A DNA stretch of 54,438 nucleotides from Comamonadaceae bacterium (GTDB taxonomy: Bacteria > Pseudomonadota > Gammaproteobacteria > Burkholderiales > Burkholderiaceae_C), in assembly GCA_947378785.1 (NCBI GenBank), contig CANCLK010000012.1, positions 1-54,438 on the forward strand, in the 5' to 3' direction. Shown here piece after piece: positions 9,196 to 17,018 of this stretch. Numbering within the stretch: the first letter of the stretch is position 1; each line of letters begins with the position of its first letter. The position numbers and the translations under genes were made by a program. The notes under the pieces are model-generated. The model was not told the DNA's origin, searched no databases, and saw only the letters and a list, made by a program, of their open reading frames with translations.

Positions 9196-10212
9196 ATGAC
9201 TCAAAAAATCTCACTCACCCGCTACCTCGTCGAACAGCAACGCTCTGCCGGGCATATCCCTGCGCAGCTGCGCTTGCTGATTGAAGTCGTTGCACGCGCC
9301 TGCAAGGGCATCAGCCAAGCCGTCAGCAAAGGCGCACTGGGCGGCGAAAACAGCGTCATGGGCTCCGCCGGCAGTGAGAACGTCCAAGGCGAAGTGCAGA
9401 AAAAACTCGACATCATCGCCAACGAAGTCCTGATCGAAGCCAACGAATGGGGTGGTCACCTGGCGGCCATGGCGTCTGAAGAAATGGACGACATCTACGT
9501 CGTGCCCAACCGCTACCCGCAAGGCGAATACCTGCTGCTGTTTGACCCACTCGACGGCTCCAGCAACATTGACATCAACGGCGGCATCGGCACCATCTTC
9601 AGCGTGCTCAAAAAGCCCGAAGGCAACACCGGCGTTGACCAACAAGACTTCTTGCAGCCTGGCAAGCAACAAGTGGCGGCGGGTTACTGCATCTACGGTC
9701 CACAAACCACGCTGGTGCTGACCGTGGGCGATGGCGTGGCCATGTTCACGCTCGACCGCGAGCAAGGCTCCTTTGTGCTGATCACCGAGAACGTGCAAAT
9801 TCCAGAAGACACCCAGGAATTTGCCATCAACATGAGCAACATGCGGCACTGGGATGAGCCCGTCAAGCGCTACATCGACGAATGCCTGCAAGGCAAAGCA
9901 GGCCCACGCGGCAAAGACTTCAACATGCGCTGGGTTGCGGCGATGGTGGCTGACGTGCACCGCATCCTGACACGCGGTGGCGTCTTTTTGTACCCCTGGG
10001 ACAAACGCGAACCCGAGAAAGCCGGCAAGCTGCGCCTGCTCTATGAAGCCAATCCCATGAGCTGGCTGGTCGAACAAGCCGGCGGCGCCGCGACCAATAC
10101 GAAGCAACGCATTCTGGACATTCAGCCCGACAAACTGCACCAACGCGTCAGCGTGGTGCTGGGTTCTAAGAACGAAGTTGAGCGTATTACCGGCTACCAC
10201 TCCGGTCTATAA
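9196..10212 (+). CDS. fbp: Fructose-1,6-bisphosphatase class I
   Basis: A 338-aa protein, [15 protein letters not shown], with the class I FBPase metal/phosphate signature [14 protein letters not shown] (about residue 115) and the substrate-site segment [20 protein letters not shown] near the C-terminus. It hydrolyses fructose 1,6-bisphosphate to fructose 6-phosphate in gluconeogenesis and, where present, the Calvin cycle. An AGGA five bases upstream supports ATG 9196 over the TTG at 9181. The gene starts 11 nt after pepN. The -10 element proposed for the downstream tRNA-Thr overlaps its stop codon. Confidence 0.96.
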   Translation: MTQKISLTRYLVEQQRSAGHIPAQLRLLIEVVARACKGISQAVSKGALGGENSVMGSAGSENVQGEVQKKLDIIANEVLIEANEWGGHLAAMASEEMDDIYVVPNRYPQGEYLLLFDPLDGSSNIDINGGIGTIFSVLKKPEGNTGVDQQDFLQPGKQQVAAGYCIYGPQTTLVLTVGDGVAMFTLDREQGSFVLITENVQIPEDTQEFAINMSNMRHWDEPVKRYIDECLQGKAGPRGKDFNMRWVAAMVADVHRILTRGGVFLYPWDKREPEKAGKLRLLYEANPMSWLVEQAGGAATNTKQRILDIQPDKLHQRVSVVLGSKNEVERITGYHSGL

Positions 10213-10213
10213 T
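10208..10213 (+). promoter_or_regulatory. -10 hexamer of the tRNA-Thr promoter
   Basis: A perfect TATAAT overlaps the fbp stop codon and lies 11 nt before the first base of the mature tRNA, the usual spacing for a tRNA promoter with a short 5' leader. No good -35 hexamer is found at 16-18 nt; TTGAGC at 10178 is too far upstream. The promoter call therefore rests on the -10 and its position. Confidence 0.5.
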
Positions 10214-10224
10214 CTCGCCCTTGT

Positions 10225-10300
10225 GCCGCTTTAGCTCAGTTGGTAGAGCAGCTCCTTCGTAAGGAGAAGGTCGTCAGTTCGACTCCGACAAGTGGCACCA
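10225..10300 (+). tRNA. tRNA-Thr(CGT)
   Basis: A 76-nt cloverleaf with encoded CCA. The acceptor stem is GCCGCTT with AAGTGGC, the D-arm is AGCTCAGTTGGTAGAGC, the anticodon loop is TTCGTAA with anticodon CGT at 10258-10260, and the T-arm loop is TTCGACT. Anticodon CGT reads ACG threonine codons. The sequence closely resembles enterobacterial thrW. The tRNA is followed by a strong terminator and then by a more A+T-rich accessory stretch; tRNA 3' ends are common integration sites, but no integrase or second copy of the tRNA end is visible here. Confidence 0.97.
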
Positions 10301-10310
10301 ATCAACATCA

Positions 10311-10347
10311 AGGTTTGTTGCTATTCATTTAGCAGCAGACCTTTTTT
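10311..10347 (+). terminator. Rho-independent terminator after tRNA-Thr
   Basis: AGGTTTGTTGCT pairs with AGCAGCAGACCT over 12 bp (two G-U pairs) across an 8-nt loop, and is followed at once by a T-run (10342-10347). It lies 10 nt after the tRNA CCA end. Confidence 0.9.
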
Positions 10348-11015
10348 GTTTTGTGGGGTTGTTGGCAATCTGTAGGCAACTTGTCCAAATGCGGCGCGCT
10401 GACACTTTCAGTACTACGGCCCCGACATTACCGACTCGTGTTCACCTCAAATGAAAAATCCAACGCATGGTGGACTTGAGTGTTGGTGCTAGCTTGCCCC
10501 AATGGCGACAAGAGCCTATCCCTGCACGCCGAAATATGCAGGACTTGCCCTCAATGAGTATGGACTCAGCTTTCAGCCCAAGTTATTTAGCTCCCCGCTA
10601 GCTCGAGGAACGCTGAAAGATGCAACGCCCAAGGGTGCCCGTTACGATGCTCAACCCGCCCACCATCCGCACATAACTGGAGTGACGCTGAGCGCGACTC
10701 ACCTCCATCCAACGTAAACGCAAATTTACGCTGACGTAAATCGCTGCTCTGGCAACTTGCGGTCTCCACTTCGCTCTCATTTAAGCGTGCAAGTGATGAT
10801 TCTGCGACGACTATGGCTGCCCCAGCCTATGGCATAGATGCCTGCCAAGAGCATCACGTCAGAGCAATCGCGCGCGGCAACCAACATCTGTCACCAGACT
10901 GAATTTGACGCTGACAGCCTCGTGACCGGCCAAGGGTTTTCCCTAGTTGAGTTAATTTTTGATAATCATTAAAAACACGGCACTAATTGATTGTCTTTTA
11001 AGTAATTTTTTACCT
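10348..11015. other. Non-coding stretch between tRNA-Thr and the hybrid kinase
   Basis: About 670 bases with no convincing gene. A 71-codon frame at 10502-10717 has no ribosome-binding site and no recognisable content. Two symmetric sites are visible: a perfect ATTTACG-CTGA-CGTAAAT palindrome at 10724-10741, and an A+T-rich TGATAATCA (10960-10968) flanked by T- and A-runs just upstream of the kinase. The latter resembles the core of a Fur box or a promoter -10 region. The stretch follows a tRNA gene and precedes accessory genes, so it may be the scar of past insertions. Confidence 0.45.
10724..10741. repeat. 18-bp perfect palindrome ATTTACG-N4-CGTAAAT
   Basis: ATTTACG and its exact complement CGTAAAT flank CTGA. 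A further CGTAAA copy lies at 10713-10718. The size and symmetry suit a dimeric regulator binding site, or a weak hairpin without a T-run. It is about 275 nt upstream of the hybrid kinase start, far for a simple operator. Function unknown. Confidence 0.4.
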
Positions 11016-12614
11016 ATGGCAACCGTACATATCAACACTGACCGACGCCGATCGCAAAAAGGGTTCATCGCCCAATCTAGACCGTTGAAAGATTGGTATT
11101 TTCGGCCTTACGCTTTGTCAGTTTTGTGTTTGGTCGCAGTGGCGATATTCCAACGTTTCATTTTGTTTCCCTTTGGTATCGGAGCCCCCTTGGCACTGAT
11201 GCTGCCGATCGTGTTCGCGGCGATGTATTTTGGATTCAGACCTGCAGCCGTTGTGACTGCCTTAGGCGGATTGATTCTCATTAGTTACGGCACAGGGTTG
11301 CCGATTAGTGCTCACACGAACACGCGAATCTTGATGTATCTGATTGTCGGAACATTGGTCAGCTTTCTCGGTGGTATGCACAAGAGAGCGCAGACCAAGT
11401 TAACGGAAATTGCCGTCAAAACAGATCAACGTAAAGACGACTTTTTGGCCATGCTCGGCCATGAACTACGCAATCCCTTGTCGGGCATCAGCACTGCCGC
11501 CCGACTGTTGGTGAATCCCGCACTGGATCAGCGCGGTTTGACGGAGAACGCCAACATCATTCACCGGCAGGCCGCACACATGACGAATTTGATCAGTGAC
11601 TTGCTGGACGTCTCGCGGGTGACCCGAGGCCAAGTTGTGATCGAGAAAGCGCCGGTTGACTTGGTTGCGGTGATTCACGCCGCAGTAGAACAAGTGAGTG
11701 ACCTTATCGAGCACCGCGAGCACCAGCTAGTCTTGAACTTGCCAACTTCGCCAGTCTGGTTACTGGGCGACAAAACCCGCTTGGTGCAGGTGGTTACCAA
11801 TTTACTAGTGAATGCTGCACGCTACACGCCGCACAAAGGCGTGTTGACATTGGCCCTGTCTTTGGCCGAAGGCCAAGCGGACTTGAGCGTGCAAGATAAC
11901 GGTATTGGTATCGCTCCGGAGATGATTGCAAATGTGTTTGATATTTTTGTGCAGGCCAACCGGAGCACTGACGGCGAAAAGGGTGGCTTGGGCTTGGGGC
12001 TGACCTTGGTCAAGAGCATGGTCGAAGCACATGGCGGCAAGGTGAGCGTTTACAGCGCAGGCTTGAGCCACGGCAGCACCTTTTACGTGACGTTGCCACG
12101 ATCTGCTGAGGCACGGAAAAGCATGGAGTCTCAGTCTCAGTCTCAGTCTCAGTCTCAGTCTCAGTCTCAGTCTCAGTCTCAGTCTCAGTCTGCAGACGAG
12201 ACCAAGTCATTAGACATATTGTTGGTCGATGACAACCGAGATGCAGCGCAACCACTGGCGATGTTTCTGGAGTTTGAAGGTTATCGAGTGGTCGTGGCGT
12301 ACAGCGGAAAAGAGGCCTTGGTGCAGGCCGAGCAGAAGCGGTTCGATGTGGCCATTTTGGACATCGGTTTGCCCGATATGGACGGCTACACCTTGGCACG
12401 AAAAATGAAAATGATTCCGCAGCACTTATCTACAAGGCTGATCGCTGTGACGGGTTATGGCACAGCACAGGACAAAGCAAGAGCCTTTGACGCGGGTTTC
12501 GATAAGCACATCGTCAAGCCTGTCCATATCGACCTGCTGTTGAAGGAACTGGCTCATGTGTCACAACGGGACAAACCTGCTTTACAGGCCTCACCACTGG
12601 CATCCACAAACTGA
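11016..12614 (+). CDS. Membrane-bound hybrid sensor histidine kinase/response regulator
   Basis: A 532-aa hybrid kinase. Four hydrophobic helices at about residues 31-121 resemble the KdpD-type DUF4118 membrane domain (YFGFRPAAVVTALGG). A HisKA dimerisation domain follows with phospho-acceptor His149 in FLAMLGHELRNPLSG, then an HATPase domain with N-box LLVNAARYTP, G1 DNGIGIAPEM and G2 GLGLGLTLVK. A linker of ten Ser-Gln pairs comes next. The C-terminal receiver has acidic pair Asp405/Asp406, phospho-acceptor Asp449 in AILDIGLPDMDGY, and the conserved Lys in HIVKPVH. No dedicated input domain other than the membrane region is visible. A TTG 19 codons upstream (10959) is an alternative start; neither has a good Shine-Dalgarno. 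The partner regulator is not in the window. Confidence 0.9.
   Translation: MATVHINTDRRRSQKGFIAQSRPLKDWYFRPYALSVLCLVAVAIFQRFILFPFGIGAPLALMLPIVFAAMYFGFRPAAVVTALGGLILISYGTGLPISAHTNTRILMYLIVGTLVSFLGGMHKRAQTKLTEIAVKTDQRKDDFLAMLGHELRNPLSGISTAARLLVNPALDQRGLTENANIIHRQAAHMTNLISDLLDVSRVTRGQVVIEKAPVDLVAVIHAAVEQVSDLIEHREHQLVLNLPTSPVWLLGDKTRLVQVVTNLLVNAARYTPHKGVLTLALSLAEGQADLSVQDNGIGIAPEMIANVFDIFVQANRSTDGEKGGLGLGLTLVKSMVEAHGGKVSVYSAGLSHGSTFYVTLPRSAEARKSMESQSQSQSQSQSQSQSQSQSQSADETKSLDILLVDDNRDAAQPLAMFLEFEGYRVVVAYSGKEALVQAEQKRFDVAILDIGLPDMDGYTLARKMKMIPQHLSTRLIAVTGYGTAQDKARAFDAGFDKHIVKPVHIDLLLKELAHVSQRDKPALQASPLASTN
12129..12188 (+). repeat. In-frame hexanucleotide microsatellite (TCTCAG)x10
   Basis: Ten perfect tandem copies of TCTCAG encode Ser-Gln dipeptides between the HATPase and receiver domains of the hybrid kinase. 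Because the unit is six bases, slippage changes linker length without breaking the frame. Confidence 0.97.
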
Positions 12615-13021
12615 AGATTACCGAGACAACTGTTGTCGTAATGCGGCAGCGAGTTCAAGGCAAACGCAGAATACTGCGAATTTCTTGATTGTGATTTCAT
12701 CAAAAGGCTACGGCTTATGTAGTGGACTGAGCTATATTTAAGTCACCGGATAAATGGCTCGAATCGGGCCGAACAAAAGAAGCGGGCACTATCGATAGAT
12801 AGCCGCCTTCAAACGATTCAAACCAATGCCTCGACGCACATCGCCTCGAGGCTTTTTTGCTTACGAACCGCACTACGTCCATCCGTCCATGACTTGCCGA
12901 TGCAGCCATCGGTGGGCTGTGAAAGACGGGGTGGGGGGCGGTAAAAGTCTACGCCCAAGCGTCGGAAACCGACAGGTTATGAGCGTGTGCACAAAGGCGA
13001 AACGTGAACTGGGTATTCAGT
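12615..13021. other. Non-coding stretch downstream of the hybrid kinase
   Basis: About 400 bases without a supported gene. The first 75 bases, read in the frame of AAA CTG AAG at 12608, give KLKITETTVVVMRQRV. This weakly resembles the helix-turn-helix of LuxR/FixJ response regulators (typical pattern ITExTVxxHRxxVM), as if a regulator gene had decayed after the kinase. A terminator hairpin follows at 12828. A 65-codon frame at 12826-13023 starts inside that hairpin and is not believed. The right end adjoins the IS remnant. Confidence 0.35.
12828..12858 (+). terminator. Rho-independent terminator
   Basis: GCCTCGA and TCGAGGC pair perfectly over 7 bp across an 11-nt loop and are followed by six T residues. 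It is about 215 nt after the hybrid kinase stop and may end that transcript. Confidence 0.8.
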
Positions 13022-13172
13022 AACGGGGATGCGGCGTAAAACTTGGACTGGTTTATGCCGTTATTCCGAGACTCGCCCGGTATTCGATGGGACTGAGTGA
13101 GCCAAGGGATATTTTGATGCGCTTTTCGTTGTACCAGCGGATGTAGGCGTCAACAACGCTGTCCACGATGGG
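13022..13172 (-). mobile_element. IS3-family transposase (OrfB) C-terminal remnant
   Basis: The reverse strand encodes DAYIRWYNEKRIKISLGSLS and continues PIEYRASLG before a stop at 13053-13055. This is the extreme C-terminus of IS3-type DDE transposases (typically YIRWYNExRIKxxLGxxSPxEYR). Only about 40 codons remain; the catalytic core and the other end of the element are gone. The bases after the stop (13022-13052) probably include the old terminal inverted repeat, but this cannot be confirmed without a second copy. It abuts the promoter of the small secreted protein gene at 13219. Confidence 0.8.
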
Positions 13173-13218
13173 CTGAAATATGCAATAAACTTTCAAATTT
13201 GATCCAAACGGAGCCGCT

Positions 13219-13617
13219 ATGACCGGATTTTTCTTAGTAGCCCTCATCAGCATTGTTTTGACGCCAATGGCCTCAGCTCAAAGCAGAGCGCCTCTGAATT
13301 CCTTTTCGGACAAAGACCTGATGGTCAAGCGCATCAACTGCCCTGCCGGTAATGTTCAATTCGCAAGGGGCGTGCGTTGGGCCCCTGCCAACAACGGAGT
13401 CAGCCTCTCTATCAACGATTCTGATGAAGTGCTGCTGCCTGCGGCTTGCTATGGAGAAATGTATTGCGCCCGGTACAAGGGGGCTTCCTCCGTAGTCATC
13501 GTAGAGTCGCCTGCCTGCGGCGGCAATGCGGTGGCAGAGGAATACATCGTCATTGACCTGATCTCCAAGCGCAAGGTCACACTCAACTACGCGCAATTAA
13601 AGGCGAATGTGCGCTAG
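13219..13617 (+). CDS. Small secreted hypothetical protein
   Basis: A 132-aa protein with a typical Sec signal peptide: MTGFFLVALISIVLTPMASA with cleavage likely after ASAQS (about residue 20). The mature part is about 110 aa and contains four cysteines (CPAG, AACYGEMYC, PACGG) that could form two disulfides in the periplasm. GGAG six bases before the ATG supports the start. I do not recognise the family. It follows an IS remnant and lies in the A+T-richer accessory stretch, so it may be strain-specific. Confidence 0.65.
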   Translation: MTGFFLVALISIVLTPMASAQSRAPLNSFSDKDLMVKRINCPAGNVQFARGVRWAPANNGVSLSINDSDEVLLPAACYGEMYCARYKGASSVVIVESPACGGNAVAEEYIVIDLISKRKVTLNYAQLKANVR

Positions 13618-13889
13618 TGCCAGCAGGGCTGCGCAGTGCCCGATACAAGTCAGCCCCATGAGTTCGTGCCGCAGCGTGGGAAGTCCACCAACTGAGCTAA
13701 AACGGCACAAGGGGCTGCCCCTCTTCCTCTATATTTTCAATTTGCGTAAGCTCAACACAAAACGGCAGCGACCATCAGGTAGATTGATAGCGCTTACTTG
13801 TCCTTGGTGGTGTGCGGCAACTTCGCCTTGAGTCAAACCAACGCGGCTTCGGGCAGCAATCATTTCACGGGCCATCTCGAAATCATGGG

Positions 13890-14204
13890 CTATGGCACCA
13901 TCGCAGGCGCTGGCTGAACGCGCATGGGCTTAGCCTTGAAACGCTCAGATGCTTGCCAAACGTCGTACGCGCTTTGTTCCGCCAGCCATAGTCGGGCTTC
14001 GCCGCCGCGCTCTACACCCAACCAGACCTCGATACGCAGGGCCATTTCGGGCGAGATGGCAGCGCGGCCATTCAGCACACGGGAAAGTGCCACTCGAGAC
14101 ACATCCAACTGCTGCGCCGCTTCAGTGACATTTAGTCTCAGCGCGGGCAACACATCATCACGTAGCGTCAGGCCGGGGTGCGAGGGGTTAAACATCTTGG
14201 TCAT
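13890..14204 (-). CDS. higA: HigA-type antitoxin (XRE HTH)
   Basis: The 104-aa protein MTKMFNPSHPGLTLRDDVLP matches the HigA/VapI antitoxin family: the N-terminal PSHPGLTLRDD motif precedes an XRE helix-turn-helix (AAQQLDVSRVALSRVLNGRA, about residues 30-50). It should neutralise the adjacent HigB and repress the operon. An AGGAG six bases before ATG 14204 supports the start. It begins 9 nt after the higB stop, giving the toxin-first order typical of higBA. Confidence 0.92.
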   Translation of the reverse strand: MTKMFNPSHPGLTLRDDVLPALRLNVTEAAQQLDVSRVALSRVLNGRAAISPEMALRIEVWLGVERGGEARLWLAEQSAYDVWQASERFKAKPMRVQPAPAMVP

Positions 14205-14213
14205 CGGATGCTC

Positions 14214-14492
14214 CTAGTGGTAATCCATGTAATCAACCAGCACAGCGTCTGTGCCGTCAAAGGTGAACGTCATCCGCCAATTGCCATTCACAGAAACGGC
14301 CCCGTGCCCCCTCAAATCGTCTGACAACGGGTGCAAGCCCCAGCCCGGCAGGTTCATGTCTTGGTCTCGGGTAGCCACATCAAGACGTGCCAAAAGTCGA
14401 GCCAGCTTGGACGCGTGGTCTGGCCGAATGCCCGCTTTTGTGCCCCGTTCAAAGAATGCCTGCAGCCCTTTATGGCCGAATGACTTAATCAT
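14214..14492 (-). CDS. higB: HigB-type toxin (RelE/ParE superfamily mRNA interferase)
   Basis: The 92-aa product begins MIKSFGHKGLQAFFERGT and ends with WRMTFTFDGTDAVLVDYMDY, the N- and C-terminal signatures of HigB. Length matches the family (about 92 aa). HigB cleaves mRNA on the ribosome. The ATG at 14492 has no Shine-Dalgarno; a -10 hexamer TACAAT ends five bases before it, suggesting a leaderless transcript. The toxin precedes higA in one operon. Confidence 0.92.
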   Translation of the reverse strand: MIKSFGHKGLQAFFERGTKAGIRPDHASKLARLLARLDVATRDQDMNLPGWGLHPLSDDLRGHGAVSVNGNWRMTFTFDGTDAVLVDYMDYH

Positions 14493-14497
14493 ATTTT

Positions 14498-14526
14498 ATT
14501 GTATCTCGTAACGTTACACGACGCAA
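14498..14526 (-). promoter_or_regulatory. higBA promoter with embedded palindromic operator
   Basis: On the reverse strand, TTGCGT (14526-14521) and TACAAT (14503-14498) are separated by 17 nt. The perfect palindrome GTAACGTTAC (14508-14517) fills the spacer. An HTH antitoxin bound there would block RNA polymerase, fitting HigA autorepression. The -35 is a poor match (3/6). The -10 is 5 nt from the toxin ATG. Confidence 0.6.
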
Positions 14527-14757
14527 ATTGCTGTTGACCACGCGCCGCTTGTCTGGTGGCGCCTTGAGCCTGCCGATGTGCGCACAACAAAGCCAACACG
14601 ATTGCTTACCCTTTAAAAGGCAGGCCACCCACATGGTTTATACCTAAAGTAGAACTTTTAAAAATTTAATCGTCAGAATGTGGTTGTTATTCATTACTTA
14701 ATGATGACAAAAGCAAAATGAATGTCATTTAGCCTCACAACCACAAAGGAAATTAAG

Positions 14758-15366
14758 ATGAAAAAAGTTCTGATCGCAGCTGCTGTAGCGGCTTCATGTA
14801 TTGCGCCACAGGCGTTTGCACAAACCAACGGAGCCAGTGGTTTCACCGGCTTCAGTGTTGGCGCCAATGCCAATGCGTCCACATCCTCGACTGAGGTACG
14901 CAACGGCAGCGACTACGGCGACATGGGCAAAAGCTCGCAAGACGTGAGCTTGCAAGCCGCCTATGGTTTCGCCTTGGGCAACAACTACGTTCTGGGCCTC
15001 GGAGCCACGTATGCACTGGGTGATTTGAAATTTGGCTCGGCTAACGTGAGTGCACTCAGCGGCAGCATGAAAGGGAAAGACGCCTACTCTATTTACCTTG
15101 AGCCCGGCTACGCCTTCAGCAATTCGACACTGGTCTATGCCAAGCTGGCCTACCTTGGCATGAAGGGGGAACTTGAAGGCTCTGCTCGCGGCAGCAGAGA
15201 CTTTAGCGGCGTTGGCTATGGTGTTGGTGTTCGCCACAAGCTGAGCAAAAACCTGTTTCTCCAAGGTGAAATTGCACAGTCAGAGTACAGTGACGAAGCC
15301 GTCGGGAGCACAACGTTCAAGCCTTCATCAACCACTGGAACAGTGGGTATCGGCTACCAGTTCTAA
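14758..15366 (+). CDS. Outer-membrane beta-barrel protein
   Basis: A 202-aa protein with signal peptide MKKVLIAAAVAASCIAPQAFA (cleaved before QTNGAS). The mature part has alternating amphipathic strands rich in Gly, Tyr and Ser (LEPGYAFSNSTLVYAKLAYL) and ends in a terminal aromatic residue (GTVGIGYQF), the usual BAM recognition signal. This suits an eight-stranded barrel of the OmpW/OmpX/opacity type. ATG 14758 is preceded by AAGGAA; an ATG 36 bases upstream (14722) would add a non-signal N-terminus and is rejected. A terminator follows at 15386. Cargo or ligand unknown. Confidence 0.85.
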   Translation: MKKVLIAAAVAASCIAPQAFAQTNGASGFTGFSVGANANASTSSTEVRNGSDYGDMGKSSQDVSLQAAYGFALGNNYVLGLGATYALGDLKFGSANVSALSGSMKGKDAYSIYLEPGYAFSNSTLVYAKLAYLGMKGELEGSARGSRDFSGVGYGVGVRHKLSKNLFLQGEIAQSEYSDEAVGSTTFKPSSTTGTVGIGYQF

Positions 15367-15385
15367 TCCAACTCGCAGTTCATCA

Positions 15386-15409
15386 AAAACCCGCTTCGGC
15401 GGGTTTTTT
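15386..15409 (+). terminator. Rho-independent terminator after the outer-membrane protein gene
   Basis: AAACCCGC-TTCG-GCGGGTTT forms a UUCG-tetraloop hairpin followed by T residues to 15409, 20 nt after the stop codon. Confidence 0.93.
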
Positions 15410-15438
15410 CATGCGGCAACTGAACCCACTAGATGCCG

Positions 15439-16284
15439 TCACGGGCGCCCGCGAGGCGCCGGTGGAGAGAAGCTTTGCTCTAGAAGTCTTCTGCGTTCCA
15501 CCAGTTTCGGTCCGACAACACGTTTCATTATTTCCGTGGAGGCGAGGGTTGCCGGCCCGGCGCATGTGAGCGAATACAACTGCCCGTTGAAGCTTAGCGG
15601 CGTGCTCACAGCATTGATACCGCTACCGTTCACATTGAACGCACTGCAGTAGCCAAACTGCGCATATTCCTTGAACGCAACCTTGGTCGCTTGCTCCTGT
15701 GCGGGCCAGCCTCGGCTGTCGGCTAGCGCCAGTTCCTTTAGAAGTGACGCACGAACCGGAAGGATGCAACCAGCCAGATAGGCGCGACCGCCAGCTGAAA
15801 TCGCCAACGGTATGCGCGAGCCGATAGCGACGTTGATCATCAGCCGCGCCGAACGGCTACGCGCCTGCGATAAATAAATCATCTCCAGATCTTCACGCGC
15901 AACCAGCGATGCCGCCACGGGAAACTCGTCGGCGATCTCTCGCAGCAAGGGGCGCACTATTTCGCTGACGTCGTGCAGCGCAAGATACGAATACCCAAGC
16001 GCCACCGCGCGCGATGCAATTTGGTAACCGCGGCCGCCGGCACCTTCAGCCACATAGCCAAGGCGCAACAGCGTGCCAGTGATACGGGCAACAGTCGACT
16101 TGGCCAACCCCGTGGCCTCGGCCAGTTCCGCATTTCCTTGTGCCCCGCCCGTGCCGATGACTTCGAGCACGGCCAGTCCACGCTCGATGGCTGCAACGTG
16201 TTCTCCGGATGGCGCAACACGTTTCCCGGAAGGGGGAGTATCGTTTGAATGCTCAAGCAATGAACGGCGATTGGAACGAGGCAA
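15439..16284 (-). CDS. IclR-family transcriptional regulator
   Basis: A 281-aa regulator: an N-terminal winged HTH (AIERGLAVLEVIGTGGAQGN then ELAEATGLAKSTVARITGTL, about residues 33-75) and a C-terminal IclR effector-binding domain (IAISAGGRAYLAG-like LAISAGGRAYLAGCIL, GYCSAFNVNGSGINAVSTPL). The frame extends upstream to a GTG at 16335, but AGGAG (16297-16293) eight bases before TTG 16284 marks the better start. It is divergent from the cupin-ThDP-Bug operon, which it most likely controls in response to a catabolite. TTG initiation would keep the regulator at a low level. Confidence 0.9.
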   Translation of the reverse strand: MPRSNRRSLLEHSNDTPPSGKRVAPSGEHVAAIERGLAVLEVIGTGGAQGNAELAEATGLAKSTVARITGTLLRLGYVAEGAGGRGYQIASRAVALGYSYLALHDVSEIVRPLLREIADEFPVAASLVAREDLEMIYLSQARSRSARLMINVAIGSRIPLAISAGGRAYLAGCILPVRASLLKELALADSRGWPAQEQATKVAFKEYAQFGYCSAFNVNGSGINAVSTPLSFNGQLYSLTCAGPATLASTEIMKRVVGPKLVERRRLLEQSFSPPAPRGRP

Positions 16285-16329
16285 AAGAGAAGCTCCTGTA
16301 CGTGACTGAATCGAAATATACCGGATTAA

Positions 16330-16344
16330 TTCCACTGAGCGGAA
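16330..16344. promoter_or_regulatory. Candidate IclR operator TTCC-N7-GGAA
   Basis: A TTCC/GGAA dyad with a 7-nt centre lies between the divergent IclR gene and the cupin operon. IclR-family sites are often short palindromes of this sort in the divergent control region. Arms are only 4 bp, so this is tentative. Confidence 0.3.
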
Positions 16345-16427
16345 CTAAAAACCGAAGTAGTTGACCCTCTGAGCTGCGATATCCATCATCCGCACACACC
16401 CCAACTCCAAGGCAAGGAACCAGAGAT

Positions 16428-17018
16428 ATGACCCATACGATTAGCGTCGAAGAAATGGAGAGCACGCGCGTCGCGCGCTTCAAAGACCTAACGCCCTTCA
16501 AGGTAGCGTACCTGGACGCGGTGCTGCCTGAGTACCGTCGAGAGAACATGAAAGTGATCGGCCGCGGCGTTGCCGAGCGTGCGGATCAGTTGTCCCCCAT
16601 CCAAGGTGATCACGAATATTCGATGACCATCGTCCGAATGGAAGCTAACGGTGGCGTTGCACCGCATGCCCACCCAACCTCCGAAGTGTTCATGCCACTC
16701 GCTGGACGATGCACCGTGTTTTGGGGTGAGTCCGAAGGGAAGTTCGAGCAGATCGAACTCGGTCCCTGGGACACCATGTCGGTCCCCGTGGGCGTCATGC
16801 GCTGGTTTAGAAACCTCGGCGACGAAACCGTACTGCTCCTCGCCATGACCGGGGGTAAACAGAGCACAGTCACTTGGCACCCCGACATCGTGAGGCGCGT
16901 GGAAGAACTCGGTGTCGTGCGTGTGGGCGATCAGATCATGGCCGTCGGTGCATTCCAAGACGTTGACGGTTTGAAACAGGGCGATATCCCGTCCCTCAAA
17001 GCGAGCAACAGTCTATGA
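16428..17018 (+). CDS. Cupin-domain protein
   Basis: A 196-aa single-cupin protein. Cupin motif 1 is clear: GGVAPHAHPTSEVFMPLAG (about residues 75-93) gives the metal ligands His-x-His and Glu. Motif 2 (SVPVGVMRWFRN) has Arg where the third His is usual, so the metal site may have only two His plus Glu. Such cupins include dioxygenases, isomerases and non-catalytic small-molecule binders. It starts the operon opposite the IclR gene with AAGGAA before the ATG, and its stop overlaps the next start (ATGA at 17015), implying translational coupling to the ThDP enzyme. A direct enzymatic role in the same pathway is inferred. Confidence 0.85.
   Translation: MTHTISVEEMESTRVARFKDLTPFKVAYLDAVLPEYRRENMKVIGRGVAERADQLSPIQGDHEYSMTIVRMEANGGVAPHAHPTSEVFMPLAGRCTVFWGESEGKFEQIELGPWDTMSVPVGVMRWFRNLGDETVLLLAMTGGKQSTVTWHPDIVRRVEELGVVRVGDQIMAVGAFQDVDGLKQGDIPSLKASNSL

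Noticed and set aside
10178-10183. TTGAGC as -35 of the tRNA-Thr promoter
   Set aside because: It is 24 nt from the -10, too far for a sigma-70 promoter.
9211-10200. 329-codon reverse frame opposite fbp
   Set aside because: Complete overlap with a clear fructose-bisphosphatase gene and no recognisable domain.
10225-10300. tRNA-Thr 3' end as an integrase attachment site
   Set aside because: No second copy of the tRNA end and no integrase gene was found in the window, so no island boundary can be claimed.
10502-10717. 71-codon frame downstream of tRNA-Thr as a gene
   Set aside because: No ribosome-binding site, no signal peptide or motif, and Pro/His/Thr-rich composition suggesting chance.
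12826-13023. 65-codon frame after the kinase as a gene
   Set aside because: Its start lies within the terminator hairpin and the product has no recognisable feature.
13607-13831. 74-codon frame after the small secreted protein
   Set aside because: Overlaps the upstream stop without coupling signals and reads as non-protein-like Ser/Arg-rich sequence.
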